64,000 nucleotides of DNA, from the NCBI RefSeq assembly GCF_040802235.1, contig NC_133164.1, positions 91,194,302 through 91,258,301 on the forward strand. Reading direction: 5' to 3'. Positions within the stretch are counted from its first letter, which is position 1. Every line of letters begins with the position of its first letter. The translations under genes and the position numbers were made by a program. The notes beneath the pieces are model-generated. The model made no database searches. It was given only the letters and a program-made list of their open reading frames with translations, and was not told the origin of the DNA. The stretch comes from Manis javanica. Its lineage: Eukaryota > Chordata > Mammalia > Pholidota > Manidae. Positions 1 to 12,100 of the stretch are shown here, one piece after another.

Positions 1-139
1 ACATGGCAAGGGTCCCTGGGGGTCCTGGTTGATGTTTCTCTGTGTTCTACTTTCAAATTTGATAGGCTCTGTCATGTATCTGCTGATCCAATAGCTTTTG
101 GACATAAAACTTTCCCTTTTCCCAAGCACAAACCTGGAG

Positions 140-300
140 AGTAAATCCAGAATCAAAGGATTTTAGGACCGGGAAGTGCTAGCCCTCACATTTCAGATGA
201 AAACACTGCAGTCCTCATAGGTCACGGAGCTGCACAAAATTAGGGACAAAGCTGGACTTGGTTGTCCTGGTCCTTGGCTTTTTACATGCCATTCCCTGTT
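140..300 (-). repeat. MIR-like SINE remnant
   Basis: The stretch with CATTTCAGATGAAAACACTG, then GGTCACGGAGCTG and GGACAAAGCTGGACTTG, resembles the reverse complement of the MIR core (fraction-of-lymphocyte-style 'gaaactgaggctcagagagg ... tcacacagct'). It is highly decayed. Confidence 0.4.
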
Positions 301-404
301 TGGAAGGGGATTGAGACACAGCTGTGGGACCCCTTATCCTCCCCCACAGCCTTTCAATACTGCCTCCAGGGCAAATTCTGACCATGCTCACGGATTACCC
401 CCAC

Positions 405-665
405 CCCAACTTAAAAACTTTTTCTTGAAGTACAACAAAGTACGAAAATCCTAGATACATAGCTTAGTGAAGTTTTACATAAACCTGTGTAATAACACTG
501 CCCAGTACAAGGAGAGAACATTTCCAGTACCCCAGAACCTTCCTTGTTTCCCTCGTAGTCAACCCCGTGGAAGTTCACCACTATTCTGACTTCTTTTACC
601 GTAGTTTCACCTGTTCTTGAACGCAATACAATGGGATCATACAGTTGACATTTTCAGGTTCTTTT
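405..665 (-). mobile_element. Old L1 (L1M-type) 3' fragment
   Basis: Sequence such as TACATAAACCTGTGTAATAA, ACTGCCCAGTACAAG and GGATCATACAGT is typical of the antisense 3' region of ancient L1M elements. It is short and decayed, and the boundaries are approximate. Confidence 0.5.
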
Positions 666-1265
666 CAGTGCATTCCTTTTGCAAGGTGGGCAGTACATGG
701 AGGTATGCAGATTTTGCAGGAACTCATGGTATAAACAAAAATGACAAAAATGGTGTATACTAATTAAGATTGTAAACAGGATAGAAGTTAGGAAATATAT
801 ATTAAAATTCCCCATATATAGTCTATATTGCCTTATGATGTTTTAATATCCCAAAAGAGCTCTTGATACTTTTTAGGTCTTTGGTAATTAAGCCTGTTGA
901 CGCTCTTTGCCTTGTCCAGACTTAGCTTGAATTGGTATTTTCTCAGAAGTTTGTTCACTCTACCACTGTTCATTTGGTTTGCACAGTCCTCCGTCTCTTC
1001 AGCTAAGATCTACTCACCCTGTGTACTGCCCCTTGGGGCCTTTCCCTGGGAAGGGGACCCTGTTACAGGAGAGGCCATCAATGCTGGTTTCACAAATGGG
1101 TGTCTCTTGGCCTTACACTCATGATGAAAGCTTGTTCTGATCATTCAGGCCCCAGGCAGTTGATGATGTCAGGCACTGAGTGGTAGAAATGTTAAGTCAT
1201 TACAACAGCGTAATTATCCGCTCCCTCCCTCCCTCCTTTTTCCCTTTGCGATGTGTCCTAAGCAG

Positions 1266-1404
1266 TGATGAGAATGGAAAGGAGGAATTATTCCCAGTGA
1301 AAGATCTTATCTCACGTTTTCGAGCCAATATTATTACCAAAGGAACAAGGGCGTTTGAAGAGGAGAAATGGGATGAGATTTCCATTGGCTCCTTGCATTT
1401 CCAG
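1266..1404 (+). CDS. MOCOS: MOCOS, third-from-last coding exon (MOSC domain part)
   Basis: This exon encodes SDENGKEELFPVKDL..., then RFRANIITKGTRAFEEEKWD and EISIGSLHFQ, which I recognise as the C-terminal MOSC region of molybdenum cofactor sulfurase. The enzyme transfers sulfur to the Mo cofactor of xanthine dehydrogenase and aldehyde oxidase; the MOSC domain binds the cofactor and the N-terminal part is a NifS-like PLP domain, which lies outside this window. The acceptor follows a pyrimidine-rich tract (CTCCCTCCCTCC...) and ends in AAGCAG, so two acceptors three bases apart are possible (exon start 1263 or 1266). I chose the CAG. The donor is CCAG|GTGAGT and the exon ends in phase 0. No upstream MOCOS exon is visible in 1-1260. 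Compared with the human protein as I remember it, a few substitutions are present but the reading frame is open. Confidence 0.93.
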
Positions 1405-1989
1405 GTGAGTTCTGGCAAGTTCAGTTTCCTTCCTCAGACATTGCCAATGGAGATTGACCTCAATCCTAGGTCAGGATGGTGGCGGGTGGGAATCCCTCGT
1501 GTTCTTTAACTTTTACCTACAGAACCTCAGCAGGAGTGTTTGTGACATCTGCATTCTGTGCCACCCCTTGGAATGAGCCATCCCCTAGCCTGCCACAGGG
1601 TGGCAGCAGCCTCAAGAGAGAAGTCTACACCTGCCCCACACAGGTGCCTTAGTGCCACCTCCACCTCATCACTGTATGTAAGCTTAACCCCAGTTTCTTT
1701 GGAATGCTTCTCAGTGAGAGCTTCATCCTCATGAAACTTGTTGGAGTTTCCTGCTGTCTGGAGCTCAAGGAGAGGGACCCAGATGCCTGGTGGTCCCTCA
1801 GTGTCCATGGCCACTGTACCTACTCCGCATGGCCTGGCTTCTGGCCTCAAGAGCACCTGGGGAGGAGCTTGAAATCAGAGGCAAAGCTGCCAGGATGCTT
1901 TCTTTCCCCAAGCTTTGGGCTCCCCAAGCCCTTGCTGTGGGCTTCAAAGATGTGAGAAGGCTAAATATATAGGCTAAAATACACATTCC

Positions 1990-2370
1990 TCTCTGGGCTG
2001 ATAAGGCACCATAAGCCCTGCCACTGCAGCTTCCCTGACCTCTCTGACTTCTCTGAGCTCATTGTCCCTCCCCTCTGACTGTTGTGTCAGCCGTCTGCCC
2101 ACTCCCTAAACAAGCCAAGCTTCCTGCCTCAGTGCCGTTGCCCTTGCTGTCCCAACTGCATGGCATATTCTGAGCCATTTCAGGGGCTTAGCTCAGATAT
2201 CACCTCCTCGAAAGGATCCTGACCCACCACACAGTCAAGCTTCTCACAGAGCCTGCTTATGCTTCCAGAGCACAAAACAGCTCACTATGTTTTATTCCCT
2301 CTGGACCTCTAGGGCCTAGAACAGTTCTGGCCCTGAGGCAGTGCTCAATGATTGTTGAAGAATGAATGGA
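1990..2370 (+). mobile_element. L2 LINE 3' fragment
   Basis: The order of CCTTGCTGTCCCAACTGCAT, CTCAGATATCACCTCCTC and TGCTCAATGATTGTTGAAGA follows the L2 3' end in sense orientation, ending in the usual TGAATGAATGG-like tail. Confidence 0.6.
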
Positions 2371-3149
2371 TAGGAAAGATAAGGAATAGCTAGGGATAGA
2401 GGATGGTCATCCGCACAGAATGTGCCCAGTTCTCCAGTGGGGAATGCATTTATTTTAATAATATTAATATAATTAGTCAATGGTATGAACTGACTATAAT
2501 AGGCCTACCTTATTTCCAAGCTCTGCACTCAAAAGGAACATCACTGTGGCATCCAGAAAAGCAGTAAGCAATAATTTAAATCTTTATTGAAGAATTTCAG
2601 AAGTCTGTGGGGATGGGAGGAGCAGATAAATTTGTATGGCACAAAGAAAGTCCCAGAGAGCTTTTTTTTATCCATTTAGCTTCCAAACTTCCTCTTGTCC
2701 TGGTAGATGTTCCCCCCTTGAAAAAACCATCTCTTTTCCCTCCCACAGATCTCTTTTGGCATCAGCCTTCCTGCCATTTCCCCTCATCCCTCCATCCTGA
2801 CTCACTCTTCTCTTCCTCAATTTCTATTGCTGTGTCTCTGCTTTAAGAACTTTTTTCTCTGTTTTAGAAGCACCTCCTTTTACATATTCTGCCTGATACA
2901 GAGTAGGCACTAAATATATATTATCTGATTGATGGAGAGAGGGAGAGAGAAATAAAGGAAGAAAATAAGGGAGAGGGGAAAAAGCAAGGACTAGAACTAG
3001 ACTAGGATCACTGTCAGAAACTCACCTGGCACCAGGAGCACCTGTACCTCTCCAGGTATGTGGGGACATAATACAGGGACAGTTCTCTAGGAGCTTTTTT
3101 GAGATGCTTTGCTTTCTTTAGGTCATTGTCCTTAATAGTAATTAATAAA

Positions 3150-3990
3150 ATTTAAAATATGCATGCCCTTTGACCCAATAAGTTCCCTTGTAGAAATCCC
3201 ATAAAAAATACTCAAACAAGTATGCAAAGATTTATACAAAATTATTCATTGCAATATTTTTATAAATATGAAAAGTGGGAGAGCATCCTAACTGTCCATA
3301 AAAGAGAGGTTGGTTAAATAAATGATGCTATATTCATGTAACAGTTTGGTGCAGGCATTAAAAAGTATAAACTATAGTTATTATCATGCCTTTCAAAAGT
3401 AAATGCTTAAAAAATGTTTGTTGATAATAGTGCTGAAGCTGTGGCAATGCAAAAAGATCGAGCACATCTCTTTTGGGGAATGTTTTTACTGGCTGTCATC
3501 AAGTCTTGATAACTTTTATACCTGTTGGCTTTATAATCCCATTTTGGGAAATTTATCCTAAAAAAGTGTCAAACAAGGGCAAGGGTTATGTGAATTAAGA
3601 CCTTTATTGCAAGACTATTGATAACAGCAAAGAATCAGAAACTATTTACATGGCTTTGAAGGAGAACAGCTGAGTGCATCAACCCAGAGGAATCCCAGGC
3701 CATTGTGAAAATTGCAAGATCCAAGGATGAGGTAGTTTCTGTTAATAGACATGGAAGGATGTCCATTATATATTATGGAGTAATTTAAAAAAGAAGCCCA
3801 GTGGCCTCTCATGTCTCTGTAAGAGTGTTTTATATGTCATATGTAGTTGCACGCAGCTATATGCTGTGATCTGGAATGGTCTGCAGCACTTGCCCTAGCA
3901 CAGACAGGGAGACCACTGCTGAGTGCTTTCTCCTTGAATTCCTAAAGCTTCTGTATTTGAATTATTTTTCAACAAACAGTAAACACATTT
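3150..3990 (+). mobile_element. Old L1 ORF2 C-terminal fragments
   Basis: GCCCTTTGACCCAATAAGTT and TTGCAATATTTTTATAAATA, then a second piece with TTGCAAGACTATTGATAACA, correspond to the sense C-terminal part of L1 ORF2 (FDPxxPLLGIYP-like and FTIAKxWKQP-like regions). Frames are destroyed. There may be two separate fragments, near 3150-3420 and 3560-3990. Confidence 0.55.
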
Positions 3991-4494
3991 TTACAATACC
4001 ACCTGATAAGAGTACCAGAAAGAAGCTTAAAAATTACACTGTTTTCAGAAAATTGTTTTCTTTGTATTGGTGTTTGAAAAGAGTGTCTGGAATATGTACT
4101 GGTTTCTGACAGTTTGGAAAAAATATTTTAAGAGATCCTTTTCACTGGTGTGACAGGATTTTTACTTCAGGTGTTATCTCTTGGGTGGCAGCTGGGGCCT
4201 GGGCCTGGGATTGGTGGGCGCTGGGGTCCTGGGGACATCCCTTCTGTGGGGCATGGAGGGTTCAGAGGGAGCCCAGCTGCGGAATCATGTTTCAGGCAGA
4301 TAAGGTACAGGGTTCCATACACTGAGAGCCACACTGGCCTCTTGAGGACACAGTGCTCTGATCTTGGGGAAACCTGGTTCCATTTGGGGGTTCTTGTGTA
4401 TAATATTGATAGTTTCCACTTTGGGGCATGATTGGGTATGAGGCCTGGGCTCAGCATCCCAGAAATAATTTCTGGAATACTCACAAAACCCAGC

Positions 4495-4610
4495 TAAGTT
4501 GCTAGATGAGGAAATGAGGCCTGGAGAGGTCACAGGTCTGCCAAGCATCACAGGGTCAGTAGTGGGCAGAGCTCCTGTAGCTGCTCATGAGGCTTGGGAA
4601 TCTTTGGGAG
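4495..4610 (-). repeat. MIR remnant
   Basis: GATGAGGAAATGAGGCCTGG, then GAGGTCACAGGTCTGCCAAG, matches the antisense MIR core pattern. Confidence 0.5.
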
Positions 4611-5059
4611 CACAGTGAGGTTATATTTCTACTGGTTTAATGCCCACAGCCTTAATGTGAGTGCTAGGAACAGGCTAAGACATCCAGAGTTAGTTGAGTG
4701 TTTCTAATTTCAGTACACACTTTATATTTTGCTCATGAGTGAGCAGTTGAGAAAATGATTATGTGAAAATCAAATACCTTAGCACCTTTTACTGTACAGG
4801 AAAAGAATATGTATTGCCACTGCTGAGCTGTATACTTTTTTCATATGTGTTAACATATATGGGTGATTTTCTCACTATAAGGCAATTCATGCTCATGGCA
4901 GTCCATCCAGAATAGAAATTCTACCATATGGTATAACTCCTATTAATAAACTGTGTACTGTGTTTTATGTAATGTATGTATGCAAAATGCACACACACAT
5001 ACACAAATATGTACACACATATAATTTTGTTTTCTGCTTATTTCAATTATAAAAATCTT

Positions 5060-5275
5060 TACCATTTTATTTAAAGCCCTTTATAGATTAATTTTAATAC
5101 TGGCATAATATTTATCATATAGGATTCTTCTCTATTATTTGATTTGAGAATACCAGATTCTTTCTATTATAAATAGTGTGAGAAATATCCTTGTATATGA
5201 ATCTGTGCTTGTCTTCTGATTTGTTTCTTAGGTTAAATTCCTAGTGGTGAAATTGCTGGTTCAAAGGACATGGGC
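5060..5275 (-). mobile_element. Old L1 ORF2 C-terminal fragment
   Basis: TTAGGTTAAATTCCTAGTGG and AATTGCTGGTTCAAAGGACA are the complement of the conserved L1 ORF2 stretch that normally reads 'FDPGxPLLGIYPK'. It lies in the MOCOS intron in antisense orientation. Confidence 0.6.
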
Positions 5276-5682
5276 ACACAGAAGTTTTATTTTGATGACT
5301 CTCACCGTGGCTCAGTGCTGGGTTTCTGGCTGTTTGTCTTCTCCAAGTTTGTCCTCCAACCATTTAGTTCTTTTCTTTCTGGGAGGATCCCCAGTATTTC
5401 CTGGGAACCACCTGAGATTCACAACCATTCTTCCCTTTCTCTACAAAGCCCTGAAGCAGCTACCTTTCAGCTGATAAATATGGATGGTTCCCCAGCAGCA
5501 CTATGAAGAGATGCTACTTGCGGGCTCTTTGCAGTCGGTAGAGTCCCCGGCATTTCTGTGTCAGTCTGAAACTGGCTGGGAGGCAGCCTTTTACAACCAA
5601 TCCTGGACAGATTCCTCCCAGCAGAGTGGGAGGGTTTGGTCACTTTCATGGCAATGCTTTCTTTTTCTTTTTCACTTCCCAG

Positions 5683-5787
5683 GTTTTGGGGCCTTGTCAC
5701 AGATGTCAGATGATTTGCATCAACCAGAAAACTGGGCAACGAAACCAAGATGTTTTTCAAAAGCTTTCTGAGAGTCGAGAGAGAAAG
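5683..5787 (+). CDS. MOCOS: MOCOS, penultimate coding exon
   Basis: The exon is 105 nt, exactly 35 codons, phase 0 on both sides. It starts VLGPCHRCQMICINQKTGQR and ends in SRERK. The CxxCxM...QKTGQR stretch is the conserved MOSC-domain part of molybdenum cofactor sulfurase. The acceptor is TTCACTTCCCAG|GTT after a T/C-rich tract, and the donor is AAAG|GTAAGC, a near-consensus site. It joins in frame with the exon ending at 1404 and with the terminal exon at 7053. Nothing is broken, and the open frame across all three exons argues for an intact gene. Confidence 0.95.
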
Positions 5788-7052
5788 GTAAGCATGTCTG
5801 CAAAATGTGACATCTGTGTTAAGATCCTGGCTCATTATCTACACCAGAACTAATCCCTAAGTGTGCTGAGTAATATTTAAAAGTGAGGGAATGTTTGAAG
5901 TATGGGATACTGTTAAGTTTCTGACCTCACTCGTGGCCCCATCTTATTTTTCCTTTCCACTCATTTCCTCACTCTTTTTTGGGGTCTTATTATGTATATT
6001 TTTGATGTTCTCAAATCTTGTTGAAGTGGTATGAGTATAAATAAGAAGTAAGTAAATAAGCAAAGTAATTCTATTGTCTCAATCATAATTTTCTTCACCA
6101 CAGATCTCTCATGAGAGTAAAATGCCTTATGGTGAGTAGTAGCTGCATAGAAAAATTTAGTAAATTTCACTACACTGAGCCTATAAGTCTTCTTCTTGAA
6201 GGTTAAAATGACTAAAGTTGTTTTTGTGAATTCCAGATGATAAAAGCTGAACTTGTAACAGATTGGTATTGCTTAGCATCACTGTAATTCCCATGGATAC
6301 AAATCTTTATTTATTTAAAAAATGTTTTGGAATACTTTGAGATTTACAGATAAATTGTAAAGATTGTATAGAGAGTGCCTGTGTTCACCCATATGTGCAT
6401 AATCTTAAGTAATTAATTTGGCCCTAGCTTTGAGCCTGGGTCCTGGAACTTGGGGCTGACCAACTGATGTTATCACAGGAATGAACAGTTCTGGGGGCAT
6501 GTCACAGACTCCAAAGGGCTCTTCCTGGCTTGCTTGCATTGATGGCAAACCTTGAGTATTCTTACACAACTCTTCATTTTCGACCTTCCATCTTTACTTT
6601 GGAGAATTTGGAGAACCTAACCTATACCATACATTGTCAAGGAGAACGCAGAATAATTTTACCATTAATTTCATAAAATGGTGCTTATGTAAGGGAACAG
6701 AGAGAAATCAGCCTGGCAGTGATAGAGGCCCATGGAGGAAGAAGGCCCTCCTGCAGGAAGCTCAGGGTATATGTGAAGGAGAAAAAAGCTTGGGTCCAGC
6801 AATAAAGAGTGGGGCTAACACCTTGGGATGAGGGAAAGGACACCTTAGAATGAGAATCCTTGGCATCTGACATTAGGATTCTTCTTTTTTCTAATACATT
6901 CTACTAAGTGACAAATAGGACATATCAAGTCCAGGTTTTAGTATCTGTCTTAAAAGATTTGACTTAATTTTAGTTAAACATTATTATTTACAAAATTGTT
7001 TCAACTGCTAAAATAATCTAGCTTGTTATTGTTGTTGCCATTTTGTCTACAG
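5788..7052 (+). other. MOCOS last intron
   Basis: The last MOCOS intron has GTAAGC and TCTACAG ends. I recognise no repeat in it with confidence and saw no conserved coding stretch. Confidence 0.8.
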
Positions 7053-7205
7053 GTGAACTTTGGTGTGTATCTGATGCATATGTCTTTGGATTTATCTTCT
7101 CAATGTTTCCTGTCTGTGGGATCTCAGGTGTTCCCTGTGTTGAAAGAAAATGTGGAACTCCACAATTTACCTGCTTCTGAGAAACATCAGGATGTTACCT
7201 CCTAA
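7053..7205 (+). CDS. MOCOS: MOCOS, terminal coding exon with stop
   Basis: The exon starts after TTTTGTCTACAG and encodes VNFGVYLMHMSLDLSSQCFL, continues through SVGSQVFPVLKENV and ends ASEKHQDVTS followed by TAA at 7203-7205 (50 residues). The last residues match the conserved MOCOS C-terminus as I know it from human. This closes the MOSC domain. The frame is continuous with the exon at 5683-5787. Downstream, the first possible poly(A) signal is ATTAAA at 7221-7226, only 16 nt past the stop. A longer 3' UTR is also possible, because unique sequence continues to about 8080. Confidence 0.95.
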   Translation: MNFGVYLMHMSLDLSSQCFLSVGSQVFPVLKENVELHNLPASEKHQDVTS

Positions 7206-8084
7206 AATTTTCCAGAACAAATTAAAATTGCCTGTTTACAACTATCTCAGCTCTTATTAAGATTGGTACATGGTTCATTAGAACTTGATCTTTGGAACAA
7301 GGAAGGTTCTTTTCCTCTTGGAGGTAAATAACACTTGCACAGGCTTCCTTTAACTCCTCCTTCTGCACAAGTGCCCTGGCCCTGCTCAAGAGGGCAGCTC
7401 CAAGGCCTCTGTGCTTTCCACTAGGCAAATTCAGCCCGAGTGCTGTGCTGACACCAGCAAGGTTTCCACATGTGTTGGAAGTATGATAGTTTGAATTAGA
7501 GGAGATTTTTAATGAGCCTCACTGGGAATATTGAACTTCCTCTATTTTTCCATTTTCCCATGTTGTTACTTTGTTTTTAGAAAGAATGTTTAGGTGCTTT
7601 TCAACCCCTTTGTACTGAGGAAGGTAGACTGTGCCCAGTAATGTTGAGGGAATGAGAATGTGCCCCTTTCCTCTCATGTACATGGAGGAGGTGAGTTTAT
7701 ATTTAGGGGTTTAATGTGGCTTATGGCCATATTCCTCAGGGGAGGTGCTGAGCAAAGGCACAGGCCAGCAGCCATTTTTTCTTACTTCCTATTCCTCTGC
7801 ACCACTGCTCTTTCCCTTTGAGCTGATACACTGGGGATCTCTCCTAAGCCTGAAGTTACACTCAGTGATGGTGGTGGAATGGGAGCACCTTCCAATTGGA
7901 TTGTTGCATTTGTCCAATAATTTCTCTACTCCAAACCCATGCCCACACTGCCCACAGCATCCTCCAAAGCCAGTGTTACCACTTCTCTCTGCTGCTCAAT
8001 TGTTTGGCATATCAGGCTCAGGCTTCCCTGTATGATCTATTCAGAACCCTTGGTATTAGTGATCTGTTTCATTATCAAAGAGTA
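7206..8084 (+). other. MOCOS 3' UTR and downstream unique sequence
   Basis: This stretch carries no recognisable repeat and no coding exon. An ATTAAA hexamer lies at 7221-7226. I saw no canonical AATAAA between the stop codon and the L1 that begins near 8085. The true MOCOS 3' end cannot be fixed from sequence alone. Confidence 0.45.
7221..7226 (+). terminator. Possible MOCOS poly(A) signal ATTAAA
   Basis: ATTAAA is the most common variant of the poly(A) hexamer. It sits 16 nt after the MOCOS stop in CAAATTAAAATTGCC. Use of this site would give a very short 3' UTR. It is only a candidate. Confidence 0.3.
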
Positions 8085-9119
8085 GGACACAGAAACCCAG
8101 ACAAAATGGGGAAGCAGAGGAATATGTTTCAAACGAAAGAACAAAATAAGACACCAGAAAGAGGGCTAAATGAAACATATCACCAATCTTCTTGATAAAC
8201 ATTTCAAAGTAACAGTCATAAATATACTCACTGACCTGGGGAAAAGAATTGATAGTCTCAGTGAGAACTTTAACAAAGTTAGAAGATTTGAAAAAGAGCC
8301 ACTCAGGATTGAAGAATACAATAACTGAAATGAAAAACACAATGGAGGGAATTAATTATTAGATTGCTGAAAGTAGAGGAGATCATCAGTGAGATGAAGT
8401 TATTAGGAAAACAGCAAAGCTGAGGAACAGAAAAACAATGTACAAACAAGAGAATGCTAAGAGAGCCATGTGACAACTCTACATAAAACAATATTCACAT
8501 AATAGGAGTACCAGGAGGAGAAGAAAGAGACAAAGGAGTAGAAAGTCTCTTTGAGGATATAATTGTTTGAAAACTTATCCAGTTGGAAAAGGAAATAGAC
8601 ACTCAGCTCCTGGAAGTGCAGAGAGCTCCTAACAAAGTAACCATAGGAAGACAACACAAAACACAGAATAATTAAAATGACAAAGATTAAGGATAAAGAG
8701 GGTATTGAAAGCAGCTAGAGAAGGAAAAAAATTCTTATAAGGCAAACCCCATTAGGTATCAGCAGACTTCTCAGCAGAAACTTTACAGGCCAGAAGGGAG
8801 TGGCATGAAATATTTAATGTATTGAAACGAAAGCATCTCCCACCAAGAATCCTCTATCCAGCAAGGTGACCATTTAAGACTGAGGGAGAGATTAGAAGTA
8901 TTCCAGTTAAATTAAAGCTGAAGGAATTCACCACTACTAAACCAGCCTTATAAGATATGTTAAAGGGACTTCTGTAGATGGAAATATTCTTAAGCCTAAA
9001 TATTTTTCACCAGTGGGGAAAAAAAACACAGTAAAGGTAGTAGACCAATCACTTACCAAGCAAGTAGTAAGTTAAAAGCAAAAGCAGTAACAGCAACTAT
9101 CTGTGACATCAGTCAAGGG

Positions 9120-9176
<57 letters not shown>

Positions 9177-12100
9177 TTAGGGCACATTGTGATACATAAA
9201 GTGTGGAGCAGGAAGAAAAATTAAAAAGTAATGTTAGATTGTGTTTGAAATAGAGCAACGTAACATAGACTGTTACATATTTAGGAAACTATCCATGAAC
9301 CTTGTAACCAAAAACCTAAAGCCTATAATAGATACACACAAAAAAGAAATCCAATCACAATCCTAAAGAAAACCATCAAATAACAAGAGTATACAAGGCA
9401 GAGGAACTATTAAAAAGAACAAAATTAATAAAATGGCAATAAATACCTACCTATGAATAACTACCTTAAGTGTAAATGGACTGAGTGCACCAATCAAAAG
9501 ACACAAGGTGACAGAATGGATAAAAAAACAAAACCCATCTATAAGCTGCCTGCAAGAGAGTCATTTCAAAGCAAAAGACAGACTAAAAAGTGAAGGGATG
9601 GAAAAAGATATTTAATGCAAATAATAGAAAAGAACAGGAGTAGCAGTACTTATCATAGACAAAATAGACTTCAAAACACAAAAAGTAACAAGAGACAAAG
9701 AAGGACATTACATGATGATAAAGGGATTGATCAGTCCAAGAAGAGGATATAACAACTGGAAATACCTATGCACCCAACATAGGAGCACCTAAATATGTAA
9801 AACAAATACCAACAGAACTGAAGGGAGAAATAGACAATTCAATGATATTAGGGGACTTTACCACAAATTAACATTAATGGAAAGATCATCCAGACAGAAA
9901 ATAAGGAAACAGAGGCACTGAACGATACATTAGATCAGATGGACTTAAAAGATATCTATAGAATATTCCACCCAAAAGCAACAGGATACACATTTTTCTC
10001 AAGTGCACATGGAATGTTCTTCAGAACAGGTCACATACCAGGCACAAAAAAGAGCCTCAATAATTTCAAGAAGGTTGAAACTATATCAAGGAACTTCTCA
10101 TGCCACAATGGTATGAAACTACAACTAAATTACACAAAGAAAACAAAACAACCCACAAACACATGGAGGCTAAACAACATGCCTCTAAGTAATCAATGGA
10201 TCAATGAATAAATCAAAGTAGAAATCCAGCAATACATGGACACAAATGAAAACAAAAATACATTTCAAAATATTTGGGACATTGTATATTAATGATACCA
10301 AAAAATAATAATAACCAGCTCAAGAAAAAAAAATATGTGGGATGCCACAAAGCAGCTCTGAAGGGAAAGTACATAGCAACAGGCCTACCTCAAGAAACAA
10401 GAGCAATCCCAAGTGAACAGTCTAAACTCACAACTAATGAAACTAGAGAAAGAAGAACAAACAAAACCCAAAGTACAAGGAGGGTCATAATAAAGATCAG
10501 AGCAGGAAGAAATAAAAGAAAAATCAATAGAAAAATATCAGTGAAACCAAGAGCTGGTTCTTTGAGAAGATAAATAAAACAGACAACCACTAGCCAGACT
10601 TATCAAGGAAAAAAAAGAGAGAGGACACAAACAAAATCAGAAACAAAAAAGGAATAGTCAGAATAGATATCACAGAAATACAAAGAATTATTGGAGAATA
10701 CTATGAAAAATATGCCAATAAGTTGAACAACCTAGAAGAAATGGGCAAATTCCTAGAGAAGTAGAACCTTTCAAGACTGACCCAGGAAGAAGCAGAATCT
10801 GAACAGATCAATTATCAGCATTGAAATCGAATTGGTCATCACAAAACTCCTAACAAAAGTTCAGCACCAAATGTCTTCACAGCTGAAGTGTACCGAACAT
10901 TTACAGAAGAGCTAATATGCATCCTTCTTTAGGTATTTCAAAAAGTGGGAAAAGAGGGAATACTGCTAAACTCATTCTATGAGGCCAGGATCATGCTAAT
11001 GCCAAAAGAAGACAAAGACACTACCAAAAAAATTAAAATTATAGGCCAATATCCCTGAGGAACATATATGCAAAGGTTTTGAATGAAATATTACCGAACT
11101 GAATTAAAAAGTATGTCAAAAGGTTCATCCATCACAACCAAGTGGGATTTATTCCAGGGGTGCAAGGATGGCATAATATTCATCACTCAATCAATATCAT
11201 GCACCACATTAAGAAAAAGAAGGGAAAAAACCATATGATCATCTCAAAAAATGTTGAAAACGCATTTAACAAAATTCACAATCCATTCATGATAAAAACT
11301 CTCAACAAAATGGGTATAGAGGGAACACACCTCAACATAATAAAGGGCATATATGACAAACCCACAGCAAACATCATACTGAATGGTGGAAAACTGAAAG
11401 CTTTTCCTCTAAGATCAGTAACAAAATAAGGATGGCTACTCACCACTTTTATTCAACATAATCCTGGAAGTCCTAGCATGGCAATCAGACAAGATAAAGA
11501 GATAAAAGGCATCAAAATTAATAAGGAATAAGTAAAATTGTCACTGTTTGCAGATGACACAATTATATATATAGAAAACTCTAAAGACTCCATCAAAAAC
11601 TATTAGAACTAATAACTGGATTCTGCAAAATTGCAGACAAAAATCTGTTGCATTCCTATATACACAATGAACTAGCAGAAAAAAACTAGAAAACAATTCC
11701 ATTTACAGCTGCATCAAAAAGAATAAAATACCTAGGAATAAACCTAACTGAGGAGGTGAAAGACCTGTACTCTGAAAACTAAGACATTCATGATAGAAAT
11801 TTAAAAAGACACAAATAAATGGAAATCTATCCTGTGCTCATCGATAGGAAGAATTAAATATTATCAAAATGGCCATCCTACCCAAAGCAATTTACAGATT
11901 CAGTTCAATCCCTATCATAATACTAATGACATTTTAAAATAAATTAGAGCAAACAATCCTAAAGTTCATATGGAACCACAAAAGATCCTGACTAGCCAAA
12001 GCAATACTGAGAGAGAAGGACAAAGCTAGGAGTATTACATGCCTAGATTTCAACCTATATTACAAAGCAACAGTAATCAAAACTGTATGGTACTGGCACA

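Larger units (their letters stand above)
1405..5682 (+). other. MOCOS intron with old repeat fossils
   Basis: This is the intron between the exons ending at 1404 and starting at 5683. It contains L2 (about 1990-2370), old L1 pieces (about 3150-3990 sense and 5060-5275 antisense), a MIR (about 4495-4610) and a short CA/TA-rich patch near 4988-5025. The open frames in it show no family match and are taken as chance. Confidence 0.8.

Noticed and set aside
1595-1612. CTCF-like motif CCACAGGGTGGCAG in the MOCOS intron
   Set aside because: Two mismatches at important core positions; weaker than the one at 25247.
1527-1986. Several open frames on both strands just after the MOCOS exon
   Set aside because: They overlap each other in different frames, lack exon borders and match no family I know; taken as chance frames in an intron.
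4150-4551. Overlapping frames of about 90-105 codons in the MOCOS intron
   Set aside because: Composition-driven, on both strands, with a MIR fossil inside; no conserved motif.
9122-9174. CRISPR-like or other regular array
   Set aside because: Simple dinucleotide repeat without spacers in a mammalian genome.
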